NCBI GenBank assembly: GCA_963920635.1
Contig: OY987298.1
Span: 69,089,949 to 69,153,948, forward strand
Reading direction: 5' to 3'
Source: Pseudeuparius sepicola
Taxonomy: Eukaryota; Arthropoda; Insecta; Coleoptera; Anthribidae
DNA length: 64,000 nt
A model generated the notes under the pieces. It was not told the DNA's origin. It worked only from the letters and a program-made list of their open reading frames with translations, and searched no databases. Below, one piece after another: positions 10,814-21,864 of this stretch; positions within the stretch are counted from its first letter, which is position 1, and each line of letters opens with the position of its first letter. The translations under genes were made by a program, and so were the position numbers.

Positions 10814-12354
10814 ATAGTTATTTATGTACCAAGGCACTGAAGTTCAACTTTTTATGACTCATTTTATGACACAATTTAGTTGCCGAGGCCTCTGGCCGAG
10901 GCAAATAAACCACATGAGTCATAAAAAAAACTTCAGTGCCGAGGTACACGCGCGGCATGAGAAATAAGCAAGAAATCAAGAATTTCGGGTAAGTGCGGCA
11001 ACGTTGCGCCAATTCCAAGGCTTCTCAAATCGACAACTTCCCCTACATTCCCTCGTACCGACCCGCTCCTCCCCGTAGAAAATAAAAATTGCGATACGTC
11101 AATCAACGAAAATAGGTTAATAAATTATCATTATATTATATTAAAGTGGATTTAAAGTTTTACACAGTTTCTTGGTGTTTTGAGATTCACGTAACGTGAA
11201 ATTACGCGGATTTCTTTGATTGTCAAGTAGGTAGTATAGTAGTATAATTGTGTTATCAAGAGTATAATTGTGTTATTATAGAAGAATCTCTTAGTGGTTT
11301 TTTACATTGGTTTATTACACTTCTTTATCTTAACCGCGAACCAAATCTTTGGTTTATATTTCCATTTTTAAAGTGGTTTCAGAGGATTTTCCGTCGGTTT
11401 CGCTGATTCTACAGCCGTCCCGTTTCTCGAAAGTGGTTAATCGTGAATCGGGAATTTCTATTAGATATCGGATTTTCGAGGTTATTTTTGTTACCGGAGG
11501 AAAGTACGACACCCAATTAATTGATTTACCACCTTCTTCTATTTTTAGAATGGCTCTATTCGAGGTTGTCGAAAGACTTTTGCGAAAAAAGCCACCAATG
11601 TCCGTGGGTAGGGTTATAAAATTTTCCACTATTATTCAGGCAATCTAAGGCCAACCTAACAGTGCCGAATTTACTGTTTTTTGCACTGTAACTGGCAATG
11701 TCACGTAAGGTAATGTCGCGTAATAAGATGTTAGATTTGCCGTCACTTACGCTTTTAAGGTTATCGCTGGCTTTCAAACCGCGAGAGAGGGGAGGGGTAA
11801 TTGCAACTTTGTCAGTTGAATGCCTTTGCGTCCGCACGTATTGGAACGATTTCAAGGGCCGCGCCTGTACATATTATATATTTTTTTAAATCGGAAAAAA
11901 TGTTTTATTAGGCAAAAAAATAATCATAAGGAATCACCCGTCCATGAACCAACCGCGCGCAGCGTTGCTTGACTTTAACGATCGCTCTACCTAGGTCAAG
12001 TATGATAAGACACGGCGCGTTCGAACAGAAAAACCAAACTGCTGCTTGTAGTGCAGCTTCCATAACAAATCTATTGATATTCAAACATACTAAAATATTT
12101 ATACGGAAAGATTGCGCTGCTGTAGGTTACAATTTCGCAATGTGTACAAAAGGTTAAATGGGCCTTTTGTGGCCGGGTTTTGAATATTTGGTCACTTTTG
12201 ACGGGCGATGGCTCCGCGTTTGACGTTTGATGTTTACATCTCGCCAAGGCCTACTTATCGACAAAATCGTACAATAATGGGCTACTCCAGTGCCGATTTC
12301 TGAGCTTTTAATGACGATTTTGGGACACTTCACTGCCGATTTCAAGAAAAATAA
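10814..12354. mobile_element. F2 repeat, long copy with a nested insertion
   Basis: This repeat family is defined by comparison with 50684-51281: both copies start at 'atagttatttatgtaccaag' and end at 'cgatttcaagaaaaata'. The left part forms a hairpin (about 10832-10943) whose stem includes gcactgaagtt / aacttcagtgc, tatgactca / tgagtcata and gccgaggc twice inverted. The right part (11870-12354) has no long open frame. The superfamily is not recognised; there are no clear terminal inverted repeats or target duplication. The long copy carries an extra 921 bp absent from the other copy. Confidence 0.6.
10947..11867. mobile_element. 921-bp element nested in F2, TA target site
   Basis: The second F2 copy lacks exactly this segment, reading gaggttcatat where this copy has gaggTA...TAcatat. 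The insert ends are inverted (CACGCGCGGC / GCCGCGCCTG) and TA-flanked. It is more GC-rich than its surroundings. An open frame of 99 codons at 11349-11648, with another on the opposite strand, has no recognisable motif and is not called a gene. Most likely a non-autonomous TA-targeting DNA element. Confidence 0.6.
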
Positions 12355-12800
12355 ATTACTTGTGTTTTTATTAATATTTTTTCAATAATTCCAGAGCCCT
12401 CTTGACCCGCATGAAGTTTCATAAAAATTCAGCATTTTGAAATGGCCCAGAGCAAAATACCCTGTATGTTTTTTATTGGAACTTTGTACACTAACACCTT
12501 GAGTAGTCATGTTGACCATTCAACTGTTTTGAGGTAATTCCATAGCACACTTGACTAGCCAAATGCCTTTAAAAGCCCTATTTTGCTTAACTTTTTACAC
12601 CCTGTAGAATTCCCTATATATTTTTTGTTAAAATTTTGTATATGGTGGCTTCTTGGCATCAGATTTTAAATAAATAAAAAAGCTAAATGGTTTTAGCAAA
12701 AAGCTGTGGTATAGAAAATCATAGCCGGCCCTGAATTTGCATTTGCACAACAGTGGGAAGGTCAAAAGAAGAACCAATGTGTAGTATATAGTAGGTTATA
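12355..12800. other. No gene seen; fragments of CAGGGTG-type ends
   Basis: AT-rich sequence with phrases such as 'taccctgtatg' near 12470 and 'caccctgtagaattcc' near 12598 that resemble decayed element termini. No coding signal. Confidence 0.35.
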
Positions 12801-13222
12801 TACAGGGGTTTAGATTTGATCCAGAACACCCCTGTAAAATAGTGGTGCCCTGCATGATTTTTATTATTTTTTGTCCTTATGCACTTGATGAACATATCGT
12901 CATGGTGGCAGCACTACAAAACCTTGAAGGTGTGATTTTTTTAATTTTTAAATAAAAATTGGGAATGTGGAAATATCAAAAATAGAACTTAATCGAAACA
13001 TCCCAGAAATGTCCACTAATAACGAAAAAAGAACACCATCCTACCATTTTAAAATAATACTTAAATATGGTATATTTTCCATAGATCACAGAGAATATGC
13101 CATAAAGTGTAGTCATTTAAGTGTGCAATATATGGGATTTTTTTTATTAATTGCACAACCAAATTACAGATATTGTCAAAAGTTGATGCTTGTTCAATAA
13201 TCATATTAGGTGCACATGATTA

Positions 13223-13366
13223 GCTCTGTTCGCGTTCACTTTTAAGAACTGTCCCAAAACGATTCTCTACTGTCATTAGTAAATTAGAATCCCCGGGACT
13301 GTTTTAGACCAATGACAGTACTAGAACCGTCTTGGGACGGTTCGTAAAATTGAACGCGAACAGAGC
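13223..13366. mobile_element. 144-bp palindromic MITE
   Basis: The inverted ends GCTCTGTTCGCGTTCA / TGAACGCGAACAGAGC extend inward with 'ctgtcccaaaacg' against 'cttgggacgg'. It occurs in only one arm of the enclosing F1 palindrome, so it inserted after the arms formed. Confidence 0.7.
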
Positions 13367-13387
13367 AATTGTAAGTTAAACAGTATA

Positions 13388-13978
13388 CAGGGTAGGTCAA
13401 AAAATATAAAAATTGTACAAGAGTAAAATACTCTTTTTTCAGAAAATTCGGCAAAATGTTATTAAGAAAAGTTGTTTAGAAATAAAAGCTATGCCTAAAT
13501 ACTAAAACATGTCTTCTGAATAAAAAAAAAATTTTCGTCAATTAATTTCCAGTTTCTTAATGAACATATAAAATAAAAATTATCATTATCATTATCATTA
13601 ATAGTATTTTACCTTGCTAAAAAATTGCGAAATTTTAAAGTTTTGTTTAATATCGTTGCAACAAACATGAAGTTTGTGATTCCCTAAAAAACTAAAAAAT
13701 CTAAGTTAATTTTACAAATATGCTTTAATTTGAACAACGTTATGCGAAATTGATTTCTTTTTGATTAATTTATGAAAGTCTTTAGAGGGAATATTAAAAA
13801 ATAAATTTTTGGGATATTGTTTTTCAAAAAAATATTTTGTTTTCTTAGGAGGCCGTGTTTTCGTATTTAAGCATAACTTTTAATTCTAGAGAACTTTTCT
13901 TAATAACATTTTTTTGAATTTTCTGAAAGAAGGGTCTCTTTGCTCTTGTACAATTTTTATATTTTTTTACCTACCCTG
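13388..13978. mobile_element. Inner palindromic element with CAGGGTAGG ends
   Basis: Ends CAGGGTAGGTCAAAAAATAT / ...ACCTACCCTG are flanked by TA. Inner arms share 'aaattgtacaagag', 'atgttattaagaaaag' and 'aaaagctatgc' in inverted form. A short TCATTA-type microsatellite is near 13578. No coding sequence. It occupies the exact centre of the F1 copy. Confidence 0.65.
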
Positions 13979-14518
13979 TATGCTGTTTAACTTGCAACCA
14001 TTTTAAGTGCGCCATTCGGGAATATTTTTAATTTAATTGTGCAAATAAAAAAATTCCATATGTTGCACACTTCAATGACCATAGTGTATATTTAAGTATT
14101 ATTTTAAAACGGTAGGATGGTGTTCTTTTTCTGTTTTCTTTGTTAGTGGGACATTTTTTGTATGTTTTGATTAAGTTTACCCAATTTTTAAATATTTCCA
14201 AAGCATACAGGATTTTTAATTGAAATAAAAAAATTCGATTTTTCCAAATTTAATGTACTGTAGAAATGTTAGTCGGAGAGGTAAGTTAATAAAGCTTGGG
14301 ACATTGGGGTTTCAGGGAGTGACAAATAAAGCTACATTGCCAGATCACTGATAAAAATGCCTAATAGCATTCTCTAAAAAATCATACTAAAAAAATCATA
14401 GCAGGCTGTGGAATAGTGCAAAGGGCACTTCCTACACACACACACACACACACACCCACAGAAATCATCAAAATCATGCAGCGCATATAATTTTACAGGA
14501 TCAAATCTAAACACCCTG

Positions 14519-15447
14519 CAGTTAAATGCAGGATAGCTCCTCCAGCAGCCTTCTTTTGTTATAATAAAAGTTGTAGTCCATGGATACCTACAAAACCATG
14601 GCAAAAAACCTAAAAAAATCAAAATCTTGCTTGCAGTTTTAAAAATGAGCCACGTCAAGGAAGAAAATGAACATCAAAAATTAGTGAAGGCGATAAAGTT
14701 AACATAGAAATAGAAAAGTGCATAGAATTGGTATGAAAGTGATGTAAGGATGTTCACAAAAAAATAATTCATATTTAAACATCATAGAAAAGCCGTAAAT
14801 AGCTACCAAATTAAATCTGCGAAATAAAAGAAGACAACAAAAAAAGTCCAAATTTTACAGTAATCCATAAAACAAAACTAATGTCATACATAAATTCTGT
14901 CGGTTCATTCAAACAATTTTTATGTTAAACTTTTTTCTATCAAAAATGTTAAATGTAAAAATAATTTTTTATTTCTTCGATTTTGGCCAGTTTTGTAGGT
15001 GTCCATGAAGAGCAACTTTCATTATGAGAAAAGGAGACCAACTGGAAGAGCTATTGATCGCATCCTCCACCAATTTTTTCTGTCAAAAATAGCAAAGATA
15101 TTTTGATGAGCACTTATATAAGCCTGTATATAAAAATGTAAGATTAATTAACTGAAAGACGATTTATATAAATTTAAATTCCTCCTCCTTTCAAAATAAG
15201 AGAAGTTGCCGACAAAGTTACCGCAATTTTTTTACCAGAAAAGACTTAAGACGTATAATATGTATGTGCGCTATTTTTTAACGACTAGAACTATTAAAAG
15301 CTAACCAGAAAACAGCTCGTTTTCGATTAGTTTAAAGAGTTTTCTGGTAGGAAATTTTAGCTATCAATGTAATGGGTGTTCATAGTTATTTTTACAATCT
15401 TAACTTTTTTTTACCTAGAAAAAATTTTTCATTACAAAAGACATAGG
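14519..15447. repeat. Diverged inverted repeat, no gene
   Basis: 14535-14600 and 14985-15060 are diverged inverted copies: agctcctccag / ctggaagagct and ggatacctacaaaac / gttttgtaggtgtcc. This suggests another decayed foldback of about 0.5 kb. The remainder is AT-rich with no coding signal. Confidence 0.45.
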
Positions 15448-15637
15448 GTTCCAACTAGGGAATCCAATCCAGAAAAAAATACGAGATTTCGGGATTCCAG
15501 GCTTTTCAAATGCAAATACCCGGATTCCGGGACTCAACCCCGTGATTTTTATTACAGTGATACTTTTTTAATAGTTATAGTAATGGAGATAAAATATAAA
15601 ACACTTTCATTTTAAAATTTGCACGATATTTATTATA

Positions 15638-17050
15638 CAGTGTCCTCCAAAAAGTTCGCAGCATAGGGGGGAAATTTTTAATTAACGTTCTATTTTGAAA
15701 TTTAATCATTTGGGGTTACCTTTTGCTTGAAAAAAGATGAAAAATGACCCACTCAAACGTGGTCATGTGACTTTCGTTATCTGTCAAAAATGACATTTAA
15801 AAAATATATCGCCAAAAATGGGTTCATTTGTTAAAATATCAAAAAGTTTTACTTGAAAAAGTTGTTTATTTTTTAATTTTACGTAAGTGTACCAAATTTG
15901 AACGCTCTAATAAAAGATTTAGTTTTTTGCCAATTTTTAATATTTATGAAATTTCTGAAAATTTGATAAACTTGTATCTTCGTAAAAACTTTTTTATATC
16001 ACTAGCTTTATCATTCTATAACTTTTTATTAGTAATTACCGATAAGAATAGATATTTTTCAAAAGAAAATGATATTAACGCTTTAAAATTCTGTTATGTT
16101 TGCTGCAAAGTTGATGTACCGTCTAGAATTTAGGGTATAAATTTATTTTCATTACGTTTTCCAGTTCTAAATTTATGCCAAAATAATAATAATAATTATC
16201 ATCAACTATTTTAAGTACCTAAGCAAAATTTTTGACTTTTATGGAACAAAATAATTATTCCCTTTAAGTTTAATTTCACATTAATCGATATTGATGAGTA
16301 AGCCATGGAGTCAATTGAAGCAATTAATTTTACCATTCTCCGTTTCAAGAGTATTAATAATTAAACTGTCAAATAAAAACAATTGCTTCAATTCCTTCCA
16401 TGGCCTACTCATCAATATCGATTAATGTGTAATTAAACTTAAAGGTAATAATTAAAGAATTTTGCTTAGATGCGTAAAATAGTTCGATGATAATTTAATT
16501 TATTATTATTTTGGCATTAATTTAGAACTGTAAAACGTAATGTAACTAAATGTATGCCCTATAAATGCTAAACGGTACATCAACTTTGCAGCAAACATAA
16601 CAGAATTTTAAAGCGTTAATATCATTTTCTTTTAAAAAATACCTATTCTTATCGGTAATAAAAAGTTAATATAATGATAACGCTAGTGATATAAAAAAGT
16701 TTTTAGGAAGTTACAAGTTTTTAAAATTTTGAGAAATTTCTTAAATATTAAAAGATGGCAAAAAACTAAATCTTTTATTAGAGCGTTTAAATTTGGTACA
16801 CTTACGTAAAATTGAAAAAGAAACAACTTTTTCAAGTAAAACTTTTTGATATTTTAACAAATAGACTCATGTTTGGCGATATATTTTTTTAAATGTCTTT
16901 TTTGACAGATAACGAAAGTCACATGACCACGTTGGAGTGGGTCATTTTTCATCTTTTTTTCAAGCAAAAGGTAACCCTAATATTACAATTTAAAATAAAG
17001 CATTAATTAAAAATTTCCCCCCTATGCTGCGAACTTTTTGGAGGACACTG
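15638..17050. mobile_element. 1.4-kb nearly complete palindrome with CAGTGTCC ends
   Basis: Ends CAGTGTCCTCCAAAAAGTTC / ...GGAGGACACTG lie between TA dinucleotides. The two arms can be followed almost without break to a short centre near 16320-16380, where taatcgatattgatgag and its complement 16 kb-local partner near 16410 face each other. The open frame at 15828-16133 is simply one arm read through and has no domain; it is not called a gene. A foldback element with almost no unique sequence. Confidence 0.75.
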
Positions 17051-17436
17051 TATACCTACTTGACGTGCGTTTCGCTCAACGATATATAGGAATAGATACA
17101 TTACCAAAGGCAACTTGTTTTGTTTCATGATTTTAAAAATATGTTATTGTTGGCACATTCAAGGCTTCCAGCTTTTTTATACGATTTAGGTTATTTCATA
17201 TATATAATTATCTCAAAGCATATATACATAAAAGTGTATCAAAAATCTCTTTATTATGCATTACAAAATAGGGAGACCTGAATGTAAGAAATGCCAATGT
17301 AAACAAATTACCTCGTCTTCTTCCCCCAAACCCGCTAATGTAGAAGCAGCTTCGTCAAGCTTATAATAAATATCATGGACATTTTAAAACGAAAGTGTTT
17401 TATATTTTATCTATTAATAATGAATTTCCATCGCGT

Positions 17437-18744
17437 AGGTGGCTCACTATTAATTGACACCCGCCTTAACTTGTTAGTTTTTGAGGATGGAAAAAAGTTT
17501 TTTTACAACAGTTTTAGATACTAATACAAAGTTTTTTGTGACGCTATTGGACCTTATACAGTGTGTTCTACAAAGCCGTGGTAGACATTTTTAAATAGAA
17601 CACCTTGTATATTTTTGGATTATTGAATTCTATGCATTTTTCTGATTCCAGTGAAGTATATATATGCTATATGTTCGCTCCAAACGTTCGTTCAGAACGG
17701 AGCCTTTTTTGTGAGGGATTACTCATTGGGTCATAGGTTGCCATGGAAGACAAATGACAAATAATAGTAATAATTATTGACAGTTTATAAGTGTATTCGA
17801 GCTTTGGAAAACAAAATGGGCTATTTTAATATTTCAGGGAAAAATGAAGAAGGAAAATTGGGAGAAATGAGAAATTTTAAATAGTAGCATAGTTAATAAA
17901 CTTCGTCAGATTTATTGTTTGAAATATAATTTTTCCTGAAAACTACAAAAACATTTAGAAAAAGGATATATTTTGATTTATTTTTTGTGGGGTTATTTAA
18001 AAAACAAAATTTATTATGACAGACTGGGAAATGTAGAAACACTGAAAGGTAGAATTCGGGAAGAGATCTACATATTAAGTATTGAACACAGCAGTTTTAT
18101 CGTTGACTCAATAAACAGAAAGTTAGTAGCAAATAGCAATAAATTTAATGCATTGAGCAAGATGGAGGTCATGTGGAGCATTTGTAATATGTATATCCTT
18201 TTTCTAAATGTTATTGTCGTTTTACAATAAAAATTAAATTTCAAACAATAAATGTGATGAAGTTTATCGACTATGTTACTATTTAAAATTTCTCATTTCT
18301 CTCAATTTCCGTAATTTCCCTTCTTCATTTTTCTCTGAAACCATAAAATAGCCCATTTTGTTTTCCAAAGCGTGAATATACTTGCAAACTGTCAGTAATT
18401 ATTACTATAATTTGACATTTGTGTTCCATAGCAACCTATGATCCAAGAAGTAATCCCTCACAAAAAAGGCTCAATTCTGAACGAACGGTTGGAGCGAACA
18501 TATAACATAATATATACTTCGTTGAAATCAGAAAAGTGCATAGAATTCAATAATCCAAAAATATAGTATGCGTTCCATTTAAAAAACATAAGTTATGTCT
18601 GCCATAGCTTTCTAGAACACACTGTATAAGGTATAATAGCGTCAAAAAACTTTGTATTAGTATCTAAAACTTTTGTAAAAAAACTTATTTCTAACCTCAA
18701 AAACTAAAAAGTTAAGGAGGTGTCAATTTATAATGAGCCACCCT
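17437..18744. mobile_element. Concentric foldback element with a transposase 3' fragment
   Basis: The outer arms (17437-17556, 18627-18744) are inverted: ggtggctca / tgagccacc, then 'atactaatacaaagttttt' and its complement. Exactly between them is an inner pair, 17559-18624, with CAGTGTGTTCTA / TAGAACACACTG ends flanked by TA. Inner arms share 'aacgttcgttcagaac', 'cccattttgttttccaaag' and others. Between the arms lies a plus-strand transposase C-terminal fragment (see 17963-18215). Confidence 0.7.
17963..18215 (+). pseudogene. Tc1/mariner-superfamily transposase C-terminal fragment
   Basis: The frame starting at 17973 reads FLWGYLKNKIYYDRLGNVET, then LKGRIREEIYIL, the usual DDE_3-type tail after the third catalytic residue ('DFFLWGxLKxxVY', then 'LKxRI'). 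A shift to another frame near 18160 gives DGGHVEHL, matching the conserved GGHFEHL ending. The catalytic residues themselves are upstream and missing. Roughly 80 residues remain of a protein that is usually about 350-450. It is enclosed in the palindrome arms, so it is probably the remnant of the transposase that once mobilised this family. Confidence 0.65.
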
Positions 18745-18929
18745 GTACACAGTAAAAAAAAGGAGTGTGATTTCACTCAAATAGCACTCATTATTGTAAC
18801 GGCCAAAACCATCAATGATTTATGGTAATGTTACTCTCAGAATAGAAATAGTAAATTAAAGCACATTTAATTGAAATCAACGTTATTTATTAAAAACATA
18901 AAATCCTTTGTAACAAAGGCAATACTAAA

Positions 18930-19650
18930 CATTAGAAATAGTGCAAAAAAAGGTCAAACATTTGGGGATCTGGGCTAAGAAAGCCTGCAGTGCGCTTTGT
19001 GCGTGCCGCAGAGCGGTCGGCGCCACGTGGGGACTGAATCCTAGGATCATGCTTTGGATTTACAAGGCAATGATCATACCCATGATCACTCATGGGGCCG
19101 TCATATGGTGGTCCGGCAGGCGCAGGACCAGACCAGAGGTGTCGTTGGACAAGATACAATTCCTTGCCTGCCTGTGCATTACAGGGGCCAGGACTACCCC
19201 CACTAGAGTCCTTGAGATGTTGATGGGGCTTCCTCCATTGGGGGCCATGCTGGAGCACAAGGCGGCCAAGGCGGCCCTCAGGCTCAAGGGTCTCAACATA
19301 TGGACTTCTGGCTTCAAGCTGGTGGCGGAAGGGAATATGATTAATGTCTCCTGGGTGCCTGGGTACTCAGGCATGGAAGGGAACGACACTGCCGACCTTC
19401 TGGCCAGAAGGACCCCGAGTAGACCTATGGGCGCGGAGCCAAATGGCTGCAAGCCAGATTCGTTGAGGAGTGGCGAAGGCTCATGGTTCAGGGGCCCTCC
19501 GATGCCCTATCCGGGGAATTACTGTGTCTGCCAAGAATATAATTGAGGGGTTATGGTGAGGGTCCTCACTGGGCACTGCTGCCTGGCTCACCGCCTGCAC
19601 CTTATTATAGAGGTGGGGTAAGGTAAGGTTCGAGTCCTTCGGCACAGCCA
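18930..19650 (+). mobile_element. LINE fragment with RNase H domain (I/R1-type)
   Basis: The frame 18941-19546 (201 codons) is distinctly GC-rich against its neighbours. It gives a post-RT region, LWIYKAMIIPMITHGAVIWW, then LDKIQFLACLCITGARTTPT and LGLPPL-like LMGLPPLGAML, followed after an internal deletion by an RNase H motif, VSWVPGYSGMEGNDTADLLA. Downstream frames (to about 19650) resemble the usual LTGHC...C-terminal segment. This order is typical of I-group LINEs with a C-terminal RNase H. It is a fragment with no RT core and no intact RNase H catalytic set. Lies inside the hAT-type shell. Confidence 0.75.
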
Positions 19651-19924
19651 GACTGGCCGAGGAGGATGAGGGAGCTGCGAGCCTTCATTAAGAAGGCCGG
19701 CAATCTGGTTGCTGTGATATACTGGCTGTGCGGGCACAATGGGCTCATAATGGCCTACGTGCCGAGCCGATTTCAAGCGGTCACCTCCTTTCCCAGATAG
19801 ATAGACAGATAGTGCAAAATAGTGCTATTCAGCGAATTATATATACACCCCTGTCAAATATAGGCAGCAGCAAACAGCAAATACTAAAAAGTTTTTGCAC
19901 ATACATACTCCAAAAATAAAGGTT
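19651..19924. other. No gene seen
   Basis: This is the tail of the LINE remnant grading into AT-rich sequence. Nothing further recognised. Confidence 0.35.
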
Positions 19925-20055
19925 AACCACATACATTGAAATCCCGGGATCTAATATTTTAATCCCGGATTTGGATTCCCTAGTTCCAACACAGCTATTT
20001 GAACGCATCTTCAAAAAAAAAACAATCGAATCTAGTAACAGATATATACAATATA

Positions 20056-20776
20056 CAGTGTGAGCAATTTGTGTTTGGGTCACCCTGTAAAAACTTTAAG
20101 AATTGTAGAGCTTGATAAACTGCTTGTTTGAGAAAATATATCATATTTCATACAAAATCTAAGGCTTACTATGCCAATTTCTAAGAGCAAAATTTAAAAA
20201 ATCACTTTAGCGATTTTTTAGAAAGAATCTGTGCAATCCGCTGGATTCAGCACCCCTCATAACAGGCCTGTACCAAATTTTACCAAAAAATTTCAAGTAA
20301 TATGATTTTGTAGAAAAATTTAAAATGCACATTAGGTACTTATTTACTTTCAAAAATTCCTAGTCATCCATACAAAAACAAATAAAATTAAACTCTTACA
20401 ACTTGGTGATATTAATATTCGTCTTATGCTTATACAGAACAAAAGAAAAAAATGAAAATTCTATCACAAAAACTATTATTTTTTCAAATTTATTTTTAAA
20501 TTTAAAGTTAAATTTTTTTAAATATTGGTTGAGGTCCGTTTTGAGGGTTGCAGAATCTAGTGGTGTGCACAGGTTTTTTTCTAAAAAATTGCTCGTGTTT
20601 TATTAAAATTTTGCTCCTAGAAACTGGCACAGTAAGTCTTGGATTTTGTATTAAAGAAACAGGTAATTTTTGCCAAAAAAACACAGTTTATCAAGTTCTA
20701 TAATTAAAAAAATTCGGGTCAAATTGCACAATTAACAAACTTTTTACAGGGTAGCCCGAAAACATATGTCACACTG
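20056..20776. mobile_element. TIR element with CAGTGTGA ends (721 bp)
   Basis: The ends CAGTGTGAGCAATTTGTG / ...CATATGTCACACTG are flanked by TA. Inverted sub-termini share 'caccctgtaaaaa' / 'tttttacagggt' and 'agagcttgataaactg' / 'cagtttatcaagttct'. No coding capacity. Confidence 0.7.
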
Positions 20777-20873
20777 TAGATATAACGATGTATTTTTTAA
20801 ATAGAACACAATGCATATTTTTCTATTTTTGAAACATACTTATTTTAGATATTCCAATGATATAGATGTTATA

Positions 20874-21864
20874 CAGGGTGATTCAACAAGAATGGGAAAT
20901 CCAGAAACTGGGGGTAGGGGAGACCAAAATGTGGCAATTGGACCCAATATTGCTTATACAAATGTTGATATTTTAAAAGATACAGGGCGTTGATAGTTGA
21001 ATTTTTATTTTGAAATATCTCAATAACTTAGACAATTTTCATGGAATCGACTTGAAAACTGGCGTGGCATTTTTTTAGATGTTGAACAAGAATATTTAAT
21101 CAGTTTTACGGTAGTCCCTAGAGGGCGCTAGTTAGATATGGGCAAACCAAATAGATAATCTGAAAGGGTGACTCGTGTATTTTAAAAAAGTACTCCAATT
21201 TCATTTCGATATCTCTACCCGTTTTCAATATTTTCGCAAACATTTCAGTGCTTATTATTATTTTTAAGTAGCTAAAACAAAGTCAACGTGGAAACTTGAA
21301 TAGAGCCATTGTTTTTACTTTTTTTGTAAAAGTGCACAAAAAACACCAGCAGCAGCAAAAATTTGTATTTTTTACATAACTAGGTACTAACGTAATAAAG
21401 GAACACAAATTTCGCTAAGTATTAAGTTAGCAATTGCTCAAAATAATCACCGTTCACTTCAATGCACATCCGAATACGTTTATTTAAAGATCTCCTAATA
21501 TCAAAAAATATTTCTTCGTTGTTTTTAATTTCGTTACCGCCATCTCGAATTTTTGCTAGTAGCTGCATGCGGGTATGAATGCTTTCTGGATTGCCCATAT
21601 CTAGACTGGCAAAAAAAATATGTTCAGATTTATCAAACAGGCGAGGCATAACTAGCGCCCTCTAGGGGCTACCATAAAACTGATTAAATATTCTTGTTCG
21701 CCATCCAAAAAAATGCCACTGTGTCAGTTTTCAAGTCGATATCATAAAAACTGTCTAAGTTATTGAGATATTTGAAAATAAAAATTCAACTTTCAATGCC
21801 CTGTATCTTTTAAAATATCAACATTTGTATAAGCAATATTGGGCCCAATCGCCATATCACCCTG
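20874..21864. mobile_element. TIR element with CAGGGTGATTC ends, carrying a transposase tail
   Basis: The ends CAGGGTGATTCAACAAG / ...ATATCACCCTG are flanked by TA. Arms of about 250 bp share 'caatattgcttatacaaatg', 'aaaagatacagggc' and 'gaacaagaatatttaatcag'. The right terminal arm has lost about 50 bp. The unique part holds a minus-strand transposase C-terminus (21422-21649). A related sequence occurs at about 37490-37631. Confidence 0.7.
21422..21649 (-). pseudogene. Tc1/mariner-superfamily transposase C-terminal fragment
   Basis: On the minus strand the 75-codon frame contains LDMGNPESIHTRMQLLAKI and IFFDIRRSLNKRIRMCIEVN followed by GDYFEQLLT and stop. This matches the ending of the DUF4817-HTH/DDE_3 type of transposase, in which 'RIRxxxxxI...RRSxxxRxxxCIxxNGxxFExLL' is usual. 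It is 5'-truncated by the palindrome arm, and the catalytic domain is absent. Same superfamily as the fragments at 17963, 24253 and 28016-28401. Confidence 0.7.

Larger units (their letters stand above)
12803..14518. mobile_element. F1 foldback element, most complete copy
   Basis: The arms (about 12803-13220 and 13980-14518) are inverted copies, with ends CAGGGGTTTAGATTTG and CAAATCTAAACACCCTG. A second inverted pair, 13388-13978 with CAGGGTAGGTC ends, lies exactly at the centre and is flanked by the innermost arm sequence 'aagttaaacag' / 'ctgtttaactt', giving concentric palindromes. A 144-bp MITE (13223-13366) is present only in the left arm. A (CA)n run of about 20 bp lies near 14434. No transposase frame. 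Confidence 0.7.
15456..19982. mobile_element. hAT-type element shell with nested insertions
   Basis: The ends TAGGGAATCCAAT / GGATTTGGATTCCCTA are inverted and flanked by a perfect 8-bp duplication, gttccaac (15448-15455 and 19983-19990). The sub-termini share 'cccgggat' and 'cgggattcc' motifs. The original element was probably a short MITE: about 15456-15560 on the left and about 19925-19982 on the right are visible, and everything between is later insertions (two long palindromes and a LINE fragment). The element encodes nothing recognisable of its own. Confidence 0.8.

Noticed and set aside
11349..11855. Overlapping open frames of about 99 codons on both strands
   Set aside because: No motif, no splice or promoter context, and the segment is absent from the second F2 copy; treated as part of a non-autonomous insert.
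14430..14456. (CA)n microsatellite as a separate feature
   Set aside because: It is a short expansion inside the F1 arm (other F1 copies have only a few CA units here) and is noted under that element.
15828..16133. 101-codon open frame
   Set aside because: It is one arm of a long palindrome, with AT-driven F/L/N/K composition and no recognisable domain.
18932..19452. Minus-strand frames of 108 and 120 codons
   Set aside because: Shadows of the GC-rich plus-strand LINE fragment, whose motifs are clear.
19624..19640. A perfect-looking pol III B box (ggttcgagtcc)
   Set aside because: It lies within the GC-rich LINE fragment, has no A box at the right distance and cannot be folded into a tRNA.
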